From assembly GCA_049293015.1 (NCBI GenBank), contig JBATSB010000063.1, positions 39,803-103,802 of the forward strand: a stretch of DNA of 64,000 bases. The letters run 5' to 3'. Shown piece by piece: positions 18,585 through 27,265 of this stretch. The stretch comes from UBA2330 sp049293015 (GTDB lineage Bacteria; Bacteroidota; Ignavibacteria; Tepidaquicellales; Tepidaquicellaceae). Made by a program: the position numbers and the translations under genes. A model generated the notes under the pieces. The model saw nothing but the letters and a program-made list of their open reading frames with translations, searched no databases and was not told where the DNA came from. Within the stretch, counting starts at the first letter, position 1. The number at the start of each line of letters is the position of its first letter.

Positions 18585-18887
18585 TTATTTTTTATTGGAT
18601 CTAATAATATTCTCGAGATTGTTCAAATAGTTTTCAAAAGCTTTATAACCTTTTGAAGTGATCTTATATTTAGAAAGAGGTTTACGGTCAACGAAAAGTT
18701 TCTTTACGCTGATATATCCTGCTTGTTCTAATTTTTTTAAATGAACACTCAGATTCCCGTCTGTTGCATTTACTTTCGCTTTTAAGAAATTAAATTCGGC
18801 TTCTTCTATTCCCACAAGTACTGCCATGATGGAAGTCCTAATCCGGGAATGTATTACATCGTCAATTTGCTGATAGTCATAATTCAT
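18585..18887 (-). CDS. Winged-helix transcriptional regulator
   Basis: A 100-residue single-domain DNA-binding protein of the HTH_27 winged-helix type (MarR/ArsR-like fold). The helix-turn-helix is seen at about residues 30-60 (AEFNFLKAKVNATDGNLSVH...LKKLEQAGYI), followed by a basic wing (VKKLFVDRKPLSKYKIT). Its ATG overlaps the stop of the upstream membrane protein in a TAATG, so translation is coupled. Small regulators of this type often act as repressors of their own operon and pair with a membrane protein that senses the envelope or exports a toxic compound. The ligand is unknown. Confidence 0.85.
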   Translation of the reverse strand: MNYDYQQIDDVIHSRIRTSIMAVLVGIEEAEFNFLKAKVNATDGNLSVHLKKLEQAGYISVKKLFVDRKPLSKYKITSKGYKAFENYLNNLENIIRSNKK

Positions 18888-19489
18888 TATGCTGTTCTTT
18901 CAAGTAGCTCTTTTGATCTTTTGTTTAATACTATTCCCGGAACGATCTGAAATAAAATTATCATAACTGCAAATACAAGCAATGTATGAATTCCCGGAAA
19001 TACGAACATAAAAATTGCCCCTGCCCACCATCCGTATGAAACAGATTTCAGCCAGCTAAGCTGCTGTATCGATCCGCTGGTAAAGTATGAAATGCCGAGA
19101 GACGTTGCTATTATCGGACAAATAAATATCGGATTATAAGCACCTGAAAAGGACCCGACAAATCCGTATATAAACATTGCAACTCCTGATGCAAGCCAAA
19201 GTGATGACATTAATCTTCCGGCGTAAGTAGAAACACTGCTTCTTTTACTTTGATATTTACCGATAAAAATATCTGCAATCGCTCCGGATACCATTAGTAC
19301 CAGCCAGACAAATCCCGCATACTTAGGATAAAAGTTCAGCTTTATAATAAGATAATTTAAAAATAATGCAACTGCTACGAGTATGCCCCAGAAGATATAA
19401 TGAATTCCGTTATCGATATTCATCTTGCGTGTGTCTTCCATCATTTTTTTGATCAGGGATAGTTCCAGTTCTGCTTTTCTAGATTCCAT
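18887..19489 (-). CDS. Five-helix membrane protein coupled to the regulator
   Basis: A 200-residue integral membrane protein. A soluble charged N-terminus (about 1-28, ELELSLIKKMMEDTRKMN) is followed by about five hydrophobic segments (near 30-48, 58-74, 92-112, 118-138 and 150-182) and a basic C-terminus. No enzymatic motif is seen. In Bacteroidota such proteins are often encoded directly before a short winged-helix regulator of the HTH_27 type, exactly as here, with overlapping stop and start. It may sense or report membrane status to that regulator; this is inference from the arrangement only. Confidence 0.7.
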   Translation of the reverse strand: MESRKAELELSLIKKMMEDTRKMNIDNGIHYIFWGILVAVALFLNYLIIKLNFYPKYAGFVWLVLMVSGAIADIFIGKYQSKRSSVSTYAGRLMSSLWLASGVAMFIYGFVGSFSGAYNPIFICPIIATSLGISYFTSGSIQQLSWLKSVSYGWWAGAIFMFVFPGIHTLLVFAVMIILFQIVPGIVLNKRSKELLERTA

Positions 19490-19582
19490 TTTTTTAATTT
19501 AATTAAAGTGCTTTAAAAAATAAAGTGCTTTACAAAAATAGAGAGTTTTAATTTAAATGTCAAGAGCTTTTTACTTTATCTA

Positions 19583-19622
19583 AAAAAAAACTTCCGGAAT
19601 CAAATGAACTGAATCCGGAAGT
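19583..19622 (-). terminator. Rho-independent terminator of icd
   Basis: The inverted repeat ACTTCCGGA/TCCGGAAGT with a 15-nt loop, 22 bp after the icd stop, is followed by a T-run on the minus strand. Confidence 0.85.
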
Positions 19623-19644
19623 ATATTTTATAAAATCAATCAGA

Positions 19645-21084
19645 TCAGGAGTACCCTGCTTCTCCGTCAAAGTTATACATATGTTCTGTCTTTATAAAAT
19701 CAAATCCAGAATCATATACTTTCTCCAGTAGTTTTATTACATCAGAGTTATTGATCACTTCACCTTTGTTTACAGTTTGATATCTGCATCTCCAGTGATC
19801 TGTGCAGAATGTTTCAGGTTCACCGTCAGGCCAGACCTGTACACCTCTGTTGCTGATGTATGCAAGATATAAAACATCCGTTCCGATTTTTTTCAGAATC
19901 TCTCCAAGTTCTTCAGCAGTTCCGTTTCTCCAGTCGATATAGATATCTACTCCGATCAGGTCTTTCTGCTGAATTTTTGGTTTTGATACTTCACCTGTAC
20001 TTTCTTTTTTAGTTGGTGATCTTTTGTACTCAACAGATTTAAGAGTGGTTGGTACTTCTCCCATCCTTTCTATTACAGCTTTTGCAAATTCCTTTGTACC
20101 AACTTTTTCTTTGCTGATATTTTCTTTAAAAATATCATAAGTGTGTACGCCGTCTTCGAGAGTTTTGAGCCAGGCATTATGAACTTTACTTGCAGTTTCA
20201 CTTTGACCAATATGATTCAGCATCATTACTGCACCAAGCAACAGACCGGATGGATTAGCAAGATTTTGACCTGCTCTTCTTGGTGCTGATCCGTGAATGG
20301 CTTCAAACATTGCAAAGTTCTGTCCAATGTTTGCTGATCCTGCCAGACCAACTGATCCCGTTATCTGTGCTGCGACATCAGAAAGTATGTCACCATATAA
20401 ATTTTCCATAACGATCACATCAAAATCTTCAGGAGTATTTGCCATTTTTGCTGCACCGATATCAACGATCCATACTTCATTTTCAATATCAGGATAATCT
20501 GCAGAAATTTCTTTAAAGACCTGATGAAATAAACCATCTGTCAGTTTCATAATATTGTCTTTTACAAAACAGGTAACCTTCTTTCTGTTATTTGCAACTG
20601 CATATTCAAATGCATAGCGGACTATTTTTTCTGAACCGGGTCGTGAGATGAGTTTAAGACACTGATAGACTTCCTGAGTCTGTCTGTATTCAATACCGGC
20701 ATAAAGGTCTTCCTCATTTTCTCTGACAATGACGACATCCATTACAGGATGTTTTGTGGAAACATAAGGATGATAAGAAATACATGGTCTTATATTTGCA
20801 TAAAGTCCCAGAGTCTTTCTTGTAGTGACATTCAGACTTTTGTAACCGCCACCCTGCGGAGTTGTGATTGGAGCTTTGAGAAACACTTTTGTTCTGCGGA
20901 GTGAATCCCATGCAGTCGGTTCTATACCGGCTACATTTCCTCTGAGATAAACCTGTTCGCCGATCTCAATAGTTTCTATATCAAGATCAGCTCCTGCTGA
21001 AGTAATAATATTTAATGTTGCTTCCATTATTTCAGGACCGATACCATCGCCGTATGCGACAGTAATAGGTGTGTTTTTAGACAT
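19645..21084 (-). CDS. icd: Isocitrate dehydrogenase with C-terminal extension
   Basis: A 479-residue isocitrate dehydrogenase. The isopropylmalate/isocitrate dehydrogenase fold spans about 1-335. It has the substrate motif SLNVTTRK, catalytic KDNIMKLTDGLF, metal-binding DILSDVAAQITGSVG and coenzyme loop HGSAPRRAGQN. A further ~130-residue domain (about 350-479, starting KDLIGVDIYIDW) follows. This extension is known from Thermus and rickettsial enzymes and is absent from the E. coli type. The enzyme oxidises isocitrate to 2-oxoglutarate with CO2 release in the TCA cycle. The coenzyme, probably NADP, was not settled from sequence. An AGAAAGGA Shine-Dalgarno-like stretch lies just before the ATG, which suits a highly expressed gene. 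It is a single-gene unit. Confidence 0.93.
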   Translation of the reverse strand: MSKNTPITVAYGDGIGPEIMEATLNIITSAGADLDIETIEIGEQVYLRGNVAGIEPTAWDSLRRTKVFLKAPITTPQGGGYKSLNVTTRKTLGLYANIRPCISYHPYVSTKHPVMDVVIVRENEEDLYAGIEYRQTQEVYQCLKLISRPGSEKIVRYAFEYAVANNRKKVTCFVKDNIMKLTDGLFHQVFKEISADYPDIENEVWIVDIGAAKMANTPEDFDVIVMENLYGDILSDVAAQITGSVGLAGSANIGQNFAMFEAIHGSAPRRAGQNLANPSGLLLGAVMMLNHIGQSETASKVHNAWLKTLEDGVHTYDIFKENISKEKVGTKEFAKAVIERMGEVPTTLKSVEYKRSPTKKESTGEVSKPKIQQKDLIGVDIYIDWRNGTAEELGEILKKIGTDVLYLAYISNRGVQVWPDGEPETFCTDHWRCRYQTVNKGEVINNSDVIKLLEKVYDSGFDFIKTEHMYNFDGEAGYS

Positions 21085-21171
21085 GAAATCCTTTCTGTTA
21101 TATTTTTTAGTTTACCAATTTAACTATATGTATCAATATTTTAAATCTAATAATAATAGTAATTCTAAAAC

Positions 21172-22533
21172 TTAATTTTCAGTAACCAGAGGGTTTGTAG
21201 AAATATCTCTTTCCTGAATATAGGTCTCAACCTTATATCTCTTAGCCACCAATATAAATGCAAATGAAGTAACAAGCATCAGAACAGCAAAGAACCAGTA
21301 ATATTCTGATCCTTCTAATTTATAACTTCCATCATCATTCACGATAAGCTGATTGACAAGAGCTGTGATACCATTTCCAAGTGAAACTCCGAGCAGCCAG
21401 AATCCCATTATAATTGACTTCATGCTGTTAGGTGCCTGTGTATAAGAAAATTCCAGTCCGGTAATTGAAACCATTACCTCGGCAGCGGTCAGGATCACAT
21501 ATGCCCAGAACTGCCACAAGATACTCGGAGTACCTCCTGAAGTAATTGAAGTTTCTGCAAATGCAATAATGACAAATGAAAATACTGCCAGAAACATGCC
21601 GATTGAAATTTTTCGCAGCATGGTTAAAGGAAAAATTTTATCAATGGCAGGATAAAGCCAATATGTAAACAATGGAATGAATATCATTATTAGCAATGGA
21701 TTGATCGCCTGTATCTGTGAAGCTAGAAGTTCAAATTTTACAAATCCAAGATCAACCATTTTATCCATCTTTTCAGCCTGCAGCACCCATGAAGATCCTG
21801 TCTGATCGAATAATGACCAGAATACTGCTATGAAAATATACATAATGCTGAGATTCATTATAGCTTTTTTTCCACTCTCACTGAATATATCAAGCTTGTA
21901 TGCTTTCCATCCTACAGGCGGAATTGCAATAAAAACTTTTCGTCCCATCCAGAAAACTATTGTAGCTAAAAGCATTAATATTCCGGGAACACCAAATGCA
22001 ACATGAGGTCCATACCAGTCGAGTAATATCGGTGTCAGCAAAGTAGATATAGCAGCTCCCAGATTTATGGAGAAATAAAAATAGCCGAATATTTTTTCAA
22101 GAAGATGTTTATTCTTTTTTTGAAACTGATCTCCTACGTGAGCAGAGACACATGGCTTTATTCCGCCTGATCCGACCGCTATCAGAGTAAGTCCAATTGC
22201 CAGACCAAATCTTGATTCATCTATTGCCAGAGCTACATGACCAAATACATATACAATAGAAAGGAGTATTATCGTTTTATATTTTCCCCAGAAGACATCG
22301 GAAATGATAGCACCGATTATCGGGAAAAAATATGTAGCCATACTGAAGACGTGATACCATTTTGTAGCTTCGTTGTCATTCATGACATCCAGACCATCCG
22401 AGCCCATAAGATACTGAGTCATGAATACGACCAGTATCCCTTTCATCCCGTAATAGCTGAACCGTTCCGCCAGCTCATTACCAATGATATATGGAATACC
22501 TTTTGGAAATTTGTTACTAGTCACATCTGACAT
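21172..22533 (-). CDS. POT/PTR family proton-coupled oligopeptide transporter
   Basis: A 453-residue inner membrane transporter with about 12-14 helices. The proton-coupling motif ELAERFSYYG (ExxERFxYYG) is near the N-terminus. PTR2 signature 1 is GSGGIKPCVSAHVGDQF and signature 2 is FGYFYFSINLGA. These are diagnostic of the POT family (Dtp/YdgR, MFS superfamily), which imports di- and tripeptides with protons. The loop and helix pattern to the C-terminus looks complete. It is separated by 87 bp from icd and 54 bp from the glycosyltransferase gene, all on the same strand, so the operon limits are unclear. Peptide uptake agrees with a protein-degrading lifestyle suggested by the exported proteases at 54-61 kb. 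Confidence 0.92.
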   Translation of the reverse strand: MSDVTSNKFPKGIPYIIGNELAERFSYYGMKGILVVFMTQYLMGSDGLDVMNDNEATKWYHVFSMATYFFPIIGAIISDVFWGKYKTIILLSIVYVFGHVALAIDESRFGLAIGLTLIAVGSGGIKPCVSAHVGDQFQKKNKHLLEKIFGYFYFSINLGAAISTLLTPILLDWYGPHVAFGVPGILMLLATIVFWMGRKVFIAIPPVGWKAYKLDIFSESGKKAIMNLSIMYIFIAVFWSLFDQTGSSWVLQAEKMDKMVDLGFVKFELLASQIQAINPLLIMIFIPLFTYWLYPAIDKIFPLTMLRKISIGMFLAVFSFVIIAFAETSITSGGTPSILWQFWAYVILTAAEVMVSITGLEFSYTQAPNSMKSIIMGFWLLGVSLGNGITALVNQLIVNDDGSYKLEGSEYYWFFAVLMLVTSFAFILVAKRYKVETYIQERDISTNPLVTEN

Positions 22534-22587
22534 AAAAATTTTTTATTTGAACAAAATAAAAATTATACTTCTAATTAAAAACTTATT

Positions 22588-23622
22588 TTACAAATTTACA
22601 CTATTTATTCTGACAAGCTCTTTTACTTTTTCAATTATTTTATCTTTTGAAAGCTCTGTCATACATATATTTCCAATGTTACAATTCAGCAGATTACAGT
22701 AAAGGCAGTCTATATTTTCATTTACAACAGAAAGATTGTGCTCACCGAAAGGACCTTGAAGTTTTGGATTAGTCGGTCCGTAAATTCCAAGTGTCGGGAC
22801 ATCCATTGATACTGCGACATGCAGCGGTCCCGAATCATTTCCAATTACTAAATCACATTTCTTAATTATAGCTGCAAGATATCTGATAGGGCTGTCAGGG
22901 ATAAGATATGCGTTTTGTCTTTTTATGGAATTTTTGATCTTTTCACAGTTCTCTTTTTCTTTTTCATTTCCCCAGAAGAGTACAAAATTTATGTCGTAAA
23001 TTTCATTCAGCATGTCCATCAGTTTAATATAATCATCGATCTTATATCTCTTCGATTCCCATCCTCCTGTCTTTGAAATTCCAATCACTTTTTTTGAATT
23101 AAGATCATTTGCTTTAAAAAATTCATCTGCAAATTCTTCATGAACAATGTTTACAGGCAGGTAAAGTTTTTTCGAAACTATTGGAATCTCCAGTGCTCTG
23201 AGAGAATCCAGATTGAATTCGACATTATGTACTTCTCCGCCTCTGCCTCTGGCTTTCAGGTTATAAGCATAATTTCTTCCTCTGAAGTTAAATCCAAATC
23301 TGTATTTAGCACCGCTCATAAATGTGATAAAAGCGGTTCTGGGATTTCCAAATAAGTCTATCACAAGATCATATCTCTGCTGCCTGATATTTTTTATGAG
23401 ACACCAGGACTTGTCTTCACTGGCATCATAAGTGAAGGCGCGTGTGATGTATGGATTGTCGATAAGTATGTCACGTGAATGTCTGACCGTCAGAAAATTT
23501 ATTTCTGCATCAGGGAAATATGCTTTAAGATTGGGAAGTACGGGAGTTGTTAGCAGTATGTCGCCCATCCCGCCGAATTTAATTACCAGTATTTTTTTTA
23601 TTTTAGATTTATCTATTTTCAA
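22588..23622 (-). CDS. Glycosyltransferase family 9 (heptosyltransferase-like)
   Basis: A 344-residue GT-B enzyme. The N-terminal Rossmann half begins KILVIKFGGMGDILLTTPVL, with the GDxLLTTP loop of family GT9. The C-terminal half has KVIGISKTGGWESKRY and the sugar-nucleotide motif GNDSGPLHVA. GT9 enzymes add heptose or related sugars to lipopolysaccharide core in the cytoplasm. The exact sugar is not certain. Near the C-terminus is an unusual Cys-rich segment (CLYCNLLNCNIGNIC). The gene overlaps the endonuclease III stop by 4 nt and follows wecB, so it likely belongs to a surface polysaccharide operon. Confidence 0.88.
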   Translation of the reverse strand: MKIDKSKIKKILVIKFGGMGDILLTTPVLPNLKAYFPDAEINFLTVRHSRDILIDNPYITRAFTYDASEDKSWCLIKNIRQQRYDLVIDLFGNPRTAFITFMSGAKYRFGFNFRGRNYAYNLKARGRGGEVHNVEFNLDSLRALEIPIVSKKLYLPVNIVHEEFADEFFKANDLNSKKVIGISKTGGWESKRYKIDDYIKLMDMLNEIYDINFVLFWGNEKEKENCEKIKNSIKRQNAYLIPDSPIRYLAAIIKKCDLVIGNDSGPLHVAVSMDVPTLGIYGPTNPKLQGPFGEHNLSVVNENIDCLYCNLLNCNIGNICMTELSKDKIIEKVKELVRINSVNL

Positions 23623-24320
23623 CAGGTCAGTAAATTTTCAAGTATAATAAAATTATTTTCTTTTATATCAGATTGAGATAAATTTTTTTTTATGTAAATT
23701 CCTTTTTCAGAAAATTCACAGTTATCAGACAAAAAACACATGCTGCATAAAGGGTTTTTTGCTTTACAAATATTTCTTCCAAACTTTATAAGGTTCGAAT
23801 GCAACTCGTATTTTTTTCCCTTCGGAATAATGTTCTTTGCATTTTCATAGGTCTTTTCAGCTGAGGAAGTTCTTACTATCCCGAGCCGGTTCAGTATCCT
23901 GTGAACGTGCGTATCCACAGGAAATGCATCTCTTCCCAAAGCAAATATAAGAACGCATGAAACTGTTTTTACTCCAAACCCTTTGTGAGACAGAAATTCT
24001 TCATACACTTCCTCATCCGAATATTCATACATAAATTCAAGATCGAGACTTCCAAACTTCTTCTTTAAATTATTCAAAAGCGATTTAATTTCTTTAGATT
24101 TCGTATCAGCAAGTCCGCATACTTTAATTGCATTCTTTATCGAACTTTCGTTTACTTCAGAAATACTTTCCCAGCTTCCGTATTTTTCCTTCAGATTCGT
24201 AAATGCTTTGAAGGAAGATTTATCTGTTGTGTTCTGTGAAAGCTTTGTAGCAATGAGTACATCCAGTATTCCTGCACGACAATTTGTTACATCATAAGGC
24301 TTTCCAAAATATCTGTGCAA
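23619..24320 (-). CDS. nth: Endonuclease III family DNA glycosylase
   Basis: An HhH-GPD DNA glycosylase that removes oxidised pyrimidines and nicks abasic sites. The helix-hairpin-helix reads SHKGFGVKT with catalytic Lys118, followed by VDTH with catalytic Asp136. The 4Fe-4S cluster motif is Cys-x6-Cys-x2-Cys-x5-Cys (residues 185, 192, 195 and 201). Numbering is from the TTG at 24320. The frame stays open upstream into the end of wecB but has no ATG or GTG, and the TTG start leaves the first helix shorter than in E. coli Nth. A CTG or ATT further up, or translational coupling, remains possible. It overlaps the GT9 gene by 4 nt. Confidence 0.88.
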   Translation of the reverse strand: MHRYFGKPYDVTNCRAGILDVLIATKLSQNTTDKSSFKAFTNLKEKYGSWESISEVNESSIKNAIKVCGLADTKSKEIKSLLNNLKKKFGSLDLEFMYEYSDEEVYEEFLSHKGFGVKTVSCVLIFALGRDAFPVDTHVHRILNRLGIVRTSSAEKTYENAKNIIPKGKKYELHSNLIKFGRNICKAKNPLCSMCFLSDNCEFSEKGIYIKKNLSQSDIKENNFIILENLLTC

Positions 24321-24370
24321 AGCTGAAATAACCTTACTCAGTTTTTTCTTAATTTCAACATCAGAATTTA

Positions 24371-25495
24371 TTATATCTTTTTTAATAAAACCTTTACGAT
24401 CCTTTCAGCGGCTTTACCGTCCCAGTGCTTTGGTATTTTTCCTTTTTTAAATTTTCCGCTTTCTATTTCTTTTATATATTTCATGATCTTCCTTTCATCA
24501 AGCCCGCATATGACATTGCTTCCGATCTCTGATGTTACAGGTCTTTCCGTATTCTCTCTTAATGTAATGCATGGCACTTTAAGATAAGTGGTTTCTTCCT
24601 GTATCCCGCCTGAGTCTGTGAGTATGAATTTAGCATTATGTATAAGATTCAGAAAATCTAAATATCCAAACGGCTCTGTTACAATTAAATTCTTGATCGA
24701 ATAAAAAATATCTTTGAGCCCGAATTTTTCGAGCATTTTTATTGTCCTTGGATGAACAGGAAATACAATATCGAGTGACGGATCAATTTTATTTATATTT
24801 TTAAATATCGAAATTATCTTATTCAGATTTTCTTTACTGTCTACATTTGAAGGTCTGTGAAGTGTGACAAGTGTATATTTTTTTTCTGAAATGCAAAGCT
24901 CCTTTAATACACTGGAACGCTTTGCTTTTTTGAGATAAAATTCTAATGAGTCTATCATCGTATTTCCGGTAAAGAAAATTTTATTACTGTTTATGCCTTC
25001 TCTTTTTAAATTTTCAACACCGCTTGGCTCTGTGACAAAAAGGTAGTCTGCCAAAACATCAGTTACCATTCGGTTTATCTCTTCCGGCATATTCCTGTCA
25101 AAACTCCTGAGTCCAGATTCAATGTGCGCTATAGGAATCGGGTTTCCTGAGTTTGTTAATATTTTTGAACAAACCATTACGGCAGCAGCGGTAGAATTTA
25201 TATCACCATAAACCAGTACTAGATCCGGTTTCTCTTTTAAAATTACTTTTTCAAACTCTGTCATGATCATAGCAACCTGTTCAGCATGTGATCTGGAGCC
25301 AATGCTGAGATGAATATGAGGTTTTGGAAGATCTAACTCTTCAATAAAAACATCAGACATTTTTTTATCATAATGCTGACCTGTATGGACGATTTTATGT
25401 GTGACTTTCGATTTATGTTTAAGAAGCTGTTTATGGATCGGAGCCATTTTCATAAAATTAGGTCTGGCTCCAACTACTGAAATGATTTTTTTCAA
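24371..25495 (-). CDS. wecB: UDP-N-acetylglucosamine 2-epimerase (non-hydrolysing)
   Basis: A 374-residue GT-B-like epimerase matching the family's usual length. It shows the N-terminal VVGARPNFMKMAPI, HTGQHYDKKMSDVF, VYGDINSTAAA and HIESGLRSFDRNMPEEINR segments and the C-terminal LTDSGGIQEE. It interconverts UDP-GlcNAc and UDP-ManNAc in the cytoplasm for surface glycan synthesis. It is the first gene of the wecB-nth-GT9 run, with nth following after about 50 bp. The 178 bp to the divergent tonB-like gene probably hold both promoters. Bacteroidota use ManNAc-derived sugars in capsules and O-antigens, so an envelope role with the GT9 enzyme is likely. Confidence 0.95.
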   Translation of the reverse strand: MKKIISVVGARPNFMKMAPIHKQLLKHKSKVTHKIVHTGQHYDKKMSDVFIEELDLPKPHIHLSIGSRSHAEQVAMIMTEFEKVILKEKPDLVLVYGDINSTAAAVMVCSKILTNSGNPIPIAHIESGLRSFDRNMPEEINRMVTDVLADYLFVTEPSGVENLKREGINSNKIFFTGNTMIDSLEFYLKKAKRSSVLKELCISEKKYTLVTLHRPSNVDSKENLNKIISIFKNINKIDPSLDIVFPVHPRTIKMLEKFGLKDIFYSIKNLIVTEPFGYLDFLNLIHNAKFILTDSGGIQEETTYLKVPCITLRENTERPVTSEIGSNVICGLDERKIMKYIKEIESGKFKKGKIPKHWDGKAAERIVKVLLKKI

Positions 25496-25662
25496 GAATT
25501 CAAAATATTAAATATCCGGATTTGATTTTCATGAATTTATGAAAAATATAGATTAGTTTAAATTGAATTAAAGGTTTGTATATTTTTTAAAAATTACCTT
25601 CCTCCGGAACAAAACTTTCAGACTTCAGTTTTAAAACCCGTAATTAAAATTAACTTTAAAAC

Positions 25663-25668
25663 GGGAGG
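25663..25668 (+). promoter_or_regulatory. Shine-Dalgarno site of the TonB-like gene
   Basis: GGGAGG lies 5 nt before the ATG at 25674. It fixes the start and is one of few clear Shine-Dalgarno sites in the window. Confidence 0.7.
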
Positions 25669-25673
25669 CTATA

Positions 25674-26495
25674 ATGTTTAACAGAAAAAGAAATGAATCT
25701 GACGTCTTTCAGGAAATTACAAGAAAGATGAAGTATGGTGCACCTGAGTTAAAAAAGTTTTATAATGTCTTTCTGATAAGAGGATTAGCTGTTGCAGTAA
25801 TTACAGCATCCATAATTGCTTTATCCAGCTTTAAATATATAAGCAGTCATACTGATAAATCGGAGACAAACTTAAATACTCCCGAAAGGTCAATAGTAAT
25901 AAAAGATGCATATGTTGAGATACCAATACAGGAAGTTCCAATAATTATAAATCAGACACAGGTTTCATTAAAAGATCTTTCGGCACTGACTCCGGTTCCG
26001 GTTCCAAAAAGAAATGTAGAAGAAGATGTTACTTTAAAAAATCAGAGCGAACTTGAAAATGTAAAACTGCCGGTATCATCTGAAGGAACTGAAGATCCAT
26101 CTGAGGTCACAGCGGAAGTTCCGGGGAAAATAAAAATCGATGAAGTAAAGATCGATGAGAATATTGAAAAAATTAAAGAACCGGTTACGACTCCATTAGA
26201 AATATATCAGGTAGAAAAATCACCGGCTGCATTAAATTTAAATTCAATAAAGGCATTAATGAAATATCCTTCGATAGCACTTTCTACAGGTACGGAAGGT
26301 AGAGTTACAGTAAGAGTGCTGGTTGGTACGGACGGATCAGTAATTAAAATTGGAAGCATTAGCGGACCGGATGTATTTCGTGACGAAGTCAAAGAAAATG
26401 TGATGGGACTTCAGTTCACACCGGCGATGATGAATGATCAGACAGTAAAATGCTGGGTAAGCGTACCGTTTAGTTTTAAATTGAATAATAAGTAA
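25674..26495 (+). CDS. TonB family energy-transducing protein
   Basis: A 273-residue protein. A short cytoplasmic N-terminus precedes one transmembrane helix (about 33-52), a long Pro/Glu/Lys/Val-rich periplasmic linker (about 55-185, with PVPVPKR and repeated KIDE units) and a TonB C-terminal domain (about 190-270). The last domain shows YPSIALSTGTEGRVTVRVLV and LQFTPAMMNDQTVKCWVSVPFSF. TonB proteins carry proton-motive energy from ExbBD to outer membrane receptors such as the two in this window. No exbB or exbD gene is adjacent. The N-terminal cytoplasmic stretch (about 30 residues) is longer than in E. coli TonB. It is a single-gene unit with a strong terminator. Confidence 0.9.
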   Translation: MFNRKRNESDVFQEITRKMKYGAPELKKFYNVFLIRGLAVAVITASIIALSSFKYISSHTDKSETNLNTPERSIVIKDAYVEIPIQEVPIIINQTQVSLKDLSALTPVPVPKRNVEEDVTLKNQSELENVKLPVSSEGTEDPSEVTAEVPGKIKIDEVKIDENIEKIKEPVTTPLEIYQVEKSPAALNLNSIKALMKYPSIALSTGTEGRVTVRVLVGTDGSVIKIGSISGPDVFRDEVKENVMGLQFTPAMMNDQTVKCWVSVPFSFKLNNK

Positions 26496-26517
26496 AAATT
26501 GTTTTTTAACTATATCC

Positions 26518-26556
26518 ACTCCTTCCTGAGCTGTATCTCGGGAAGGAGTTTTTTTA
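26518..26556 (+). terminator. Rho-independent terminator of the TonB-like gene
   Basis: A 13-bp stem with one wobble pair (ACTCCTTCCTGAG/CTCGGGAAGGAGT), a 6-nt loop and a following T-run, 23 bp after the stop. Confidence 0.95.
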
Positions 26557-26574
26557 TTTATCTATTATTTCAAC

Positions 26575-26774
26575 GTTATTGGAGTTCCAGGAAAGTTTGA
26601 AGAATTTAATGTTAAGAATAAAATTGAAAGTAGTTCAAACTTTTTGGTTTCCAACAACAATGTCTTTAGCTGATCGAACTATTGTTCTCAAATTGTTAGT
26701 GATCTGAAAGTCTGAGTTCAGTTAAATAGTATTCTGTACAAAGGGTTTTTCAAATTTCAGGTATACCAACAATA
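26575..26774. repeat. Degenerate intergenic repeat, long copy
   Basis: This AT-rich segment shares a core GTTTGAAGAATTTAATGTT (26595-26613) and about 65 bp of weaker similarity with 28171-28257. Its left end GTTATTGGAGTTCC resembles the reverse complement of its right end (GTATACCAACAATAG). That suggests terminal inverted repeats of a small decayed element. Confidence 0.6.
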
Positions 26775-26786
26775 GCGAAATTAATT

Positions 26787-27188
26787 TCAATTTGAAATAT
26801 GAACTTCTAATTCTATCTCAATTAAAAATTCAGGTAATGCCAATTCTTTAACTCCAAGCCATGATCCTGCAGGGAATTGCTTTGTGTAAATTGAATTCCT
26901 GTATTCGGATTGAATCAGAAATTCAGGCATATTAGTTGTAAATATATTTTCCACTACCACATCATCAAATGTGCAGTCAAAATGCTTTAATACTTTTTCC
27001 AGGTCAGAATAACAGTTCTTCATCTGCAGTTGAAGATCTCCCACAGCTGTTGGATTACCGGAATCATCCATGCTGACTGCACCTGAAACTTTTATATCAT
27101 TGCCGATTCTTACGGCGTGTGTGTATCCAAAAGCTTTTTCAATTTCCGGTCGGAGGTTGAAAAACTCTGGTTTTGAAGATTTTTCCAT
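26787..27188 (-). CDS. RidA/YjgF family protein
   Basis: A 133-residue single-domain Rid protein of normal length. It has the typical N-terminal YTHAVRIGNDIKVSGAVSMD strand pair, the central helix with CTFDDVVVENIFTTNM, and the late FPAGSWLGVKELALPEFLIEIE segment. The Arg of canonical RidA (in the R-V-E-I-E region) is not evident: the end reads LPEFLIEIELEV with Leu instead. The enzyme may therefore belong to a Rid subfamily without strong enamine/imine deaminase activity. It lies 77 bp downstream of an alpha/beta hydrolase on the same strand, with repeat elements on both outer sides. Confidence 0.88.
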   Translation of the reverse strand: MEKSSKPEFFNLRPEIEKAFGYTHAVRIGNDIKVSGAVSMDDSGNPTAVGDLQLQMKNCYSDLEKVLKHFDCTFDDVVVENIFTTNMPEFLIQSEYRNSIYTKQFPAGSWLGVKELALPEFLIEIELEVHISN

Positions 27189-27265
27189 TTTAGTTTTTTT
27201 TTGAATAATTTCCTACTCTATTTTAAAATTAAAGGTTTTCGGCTTCCCCTTTTTTATATATCAAA

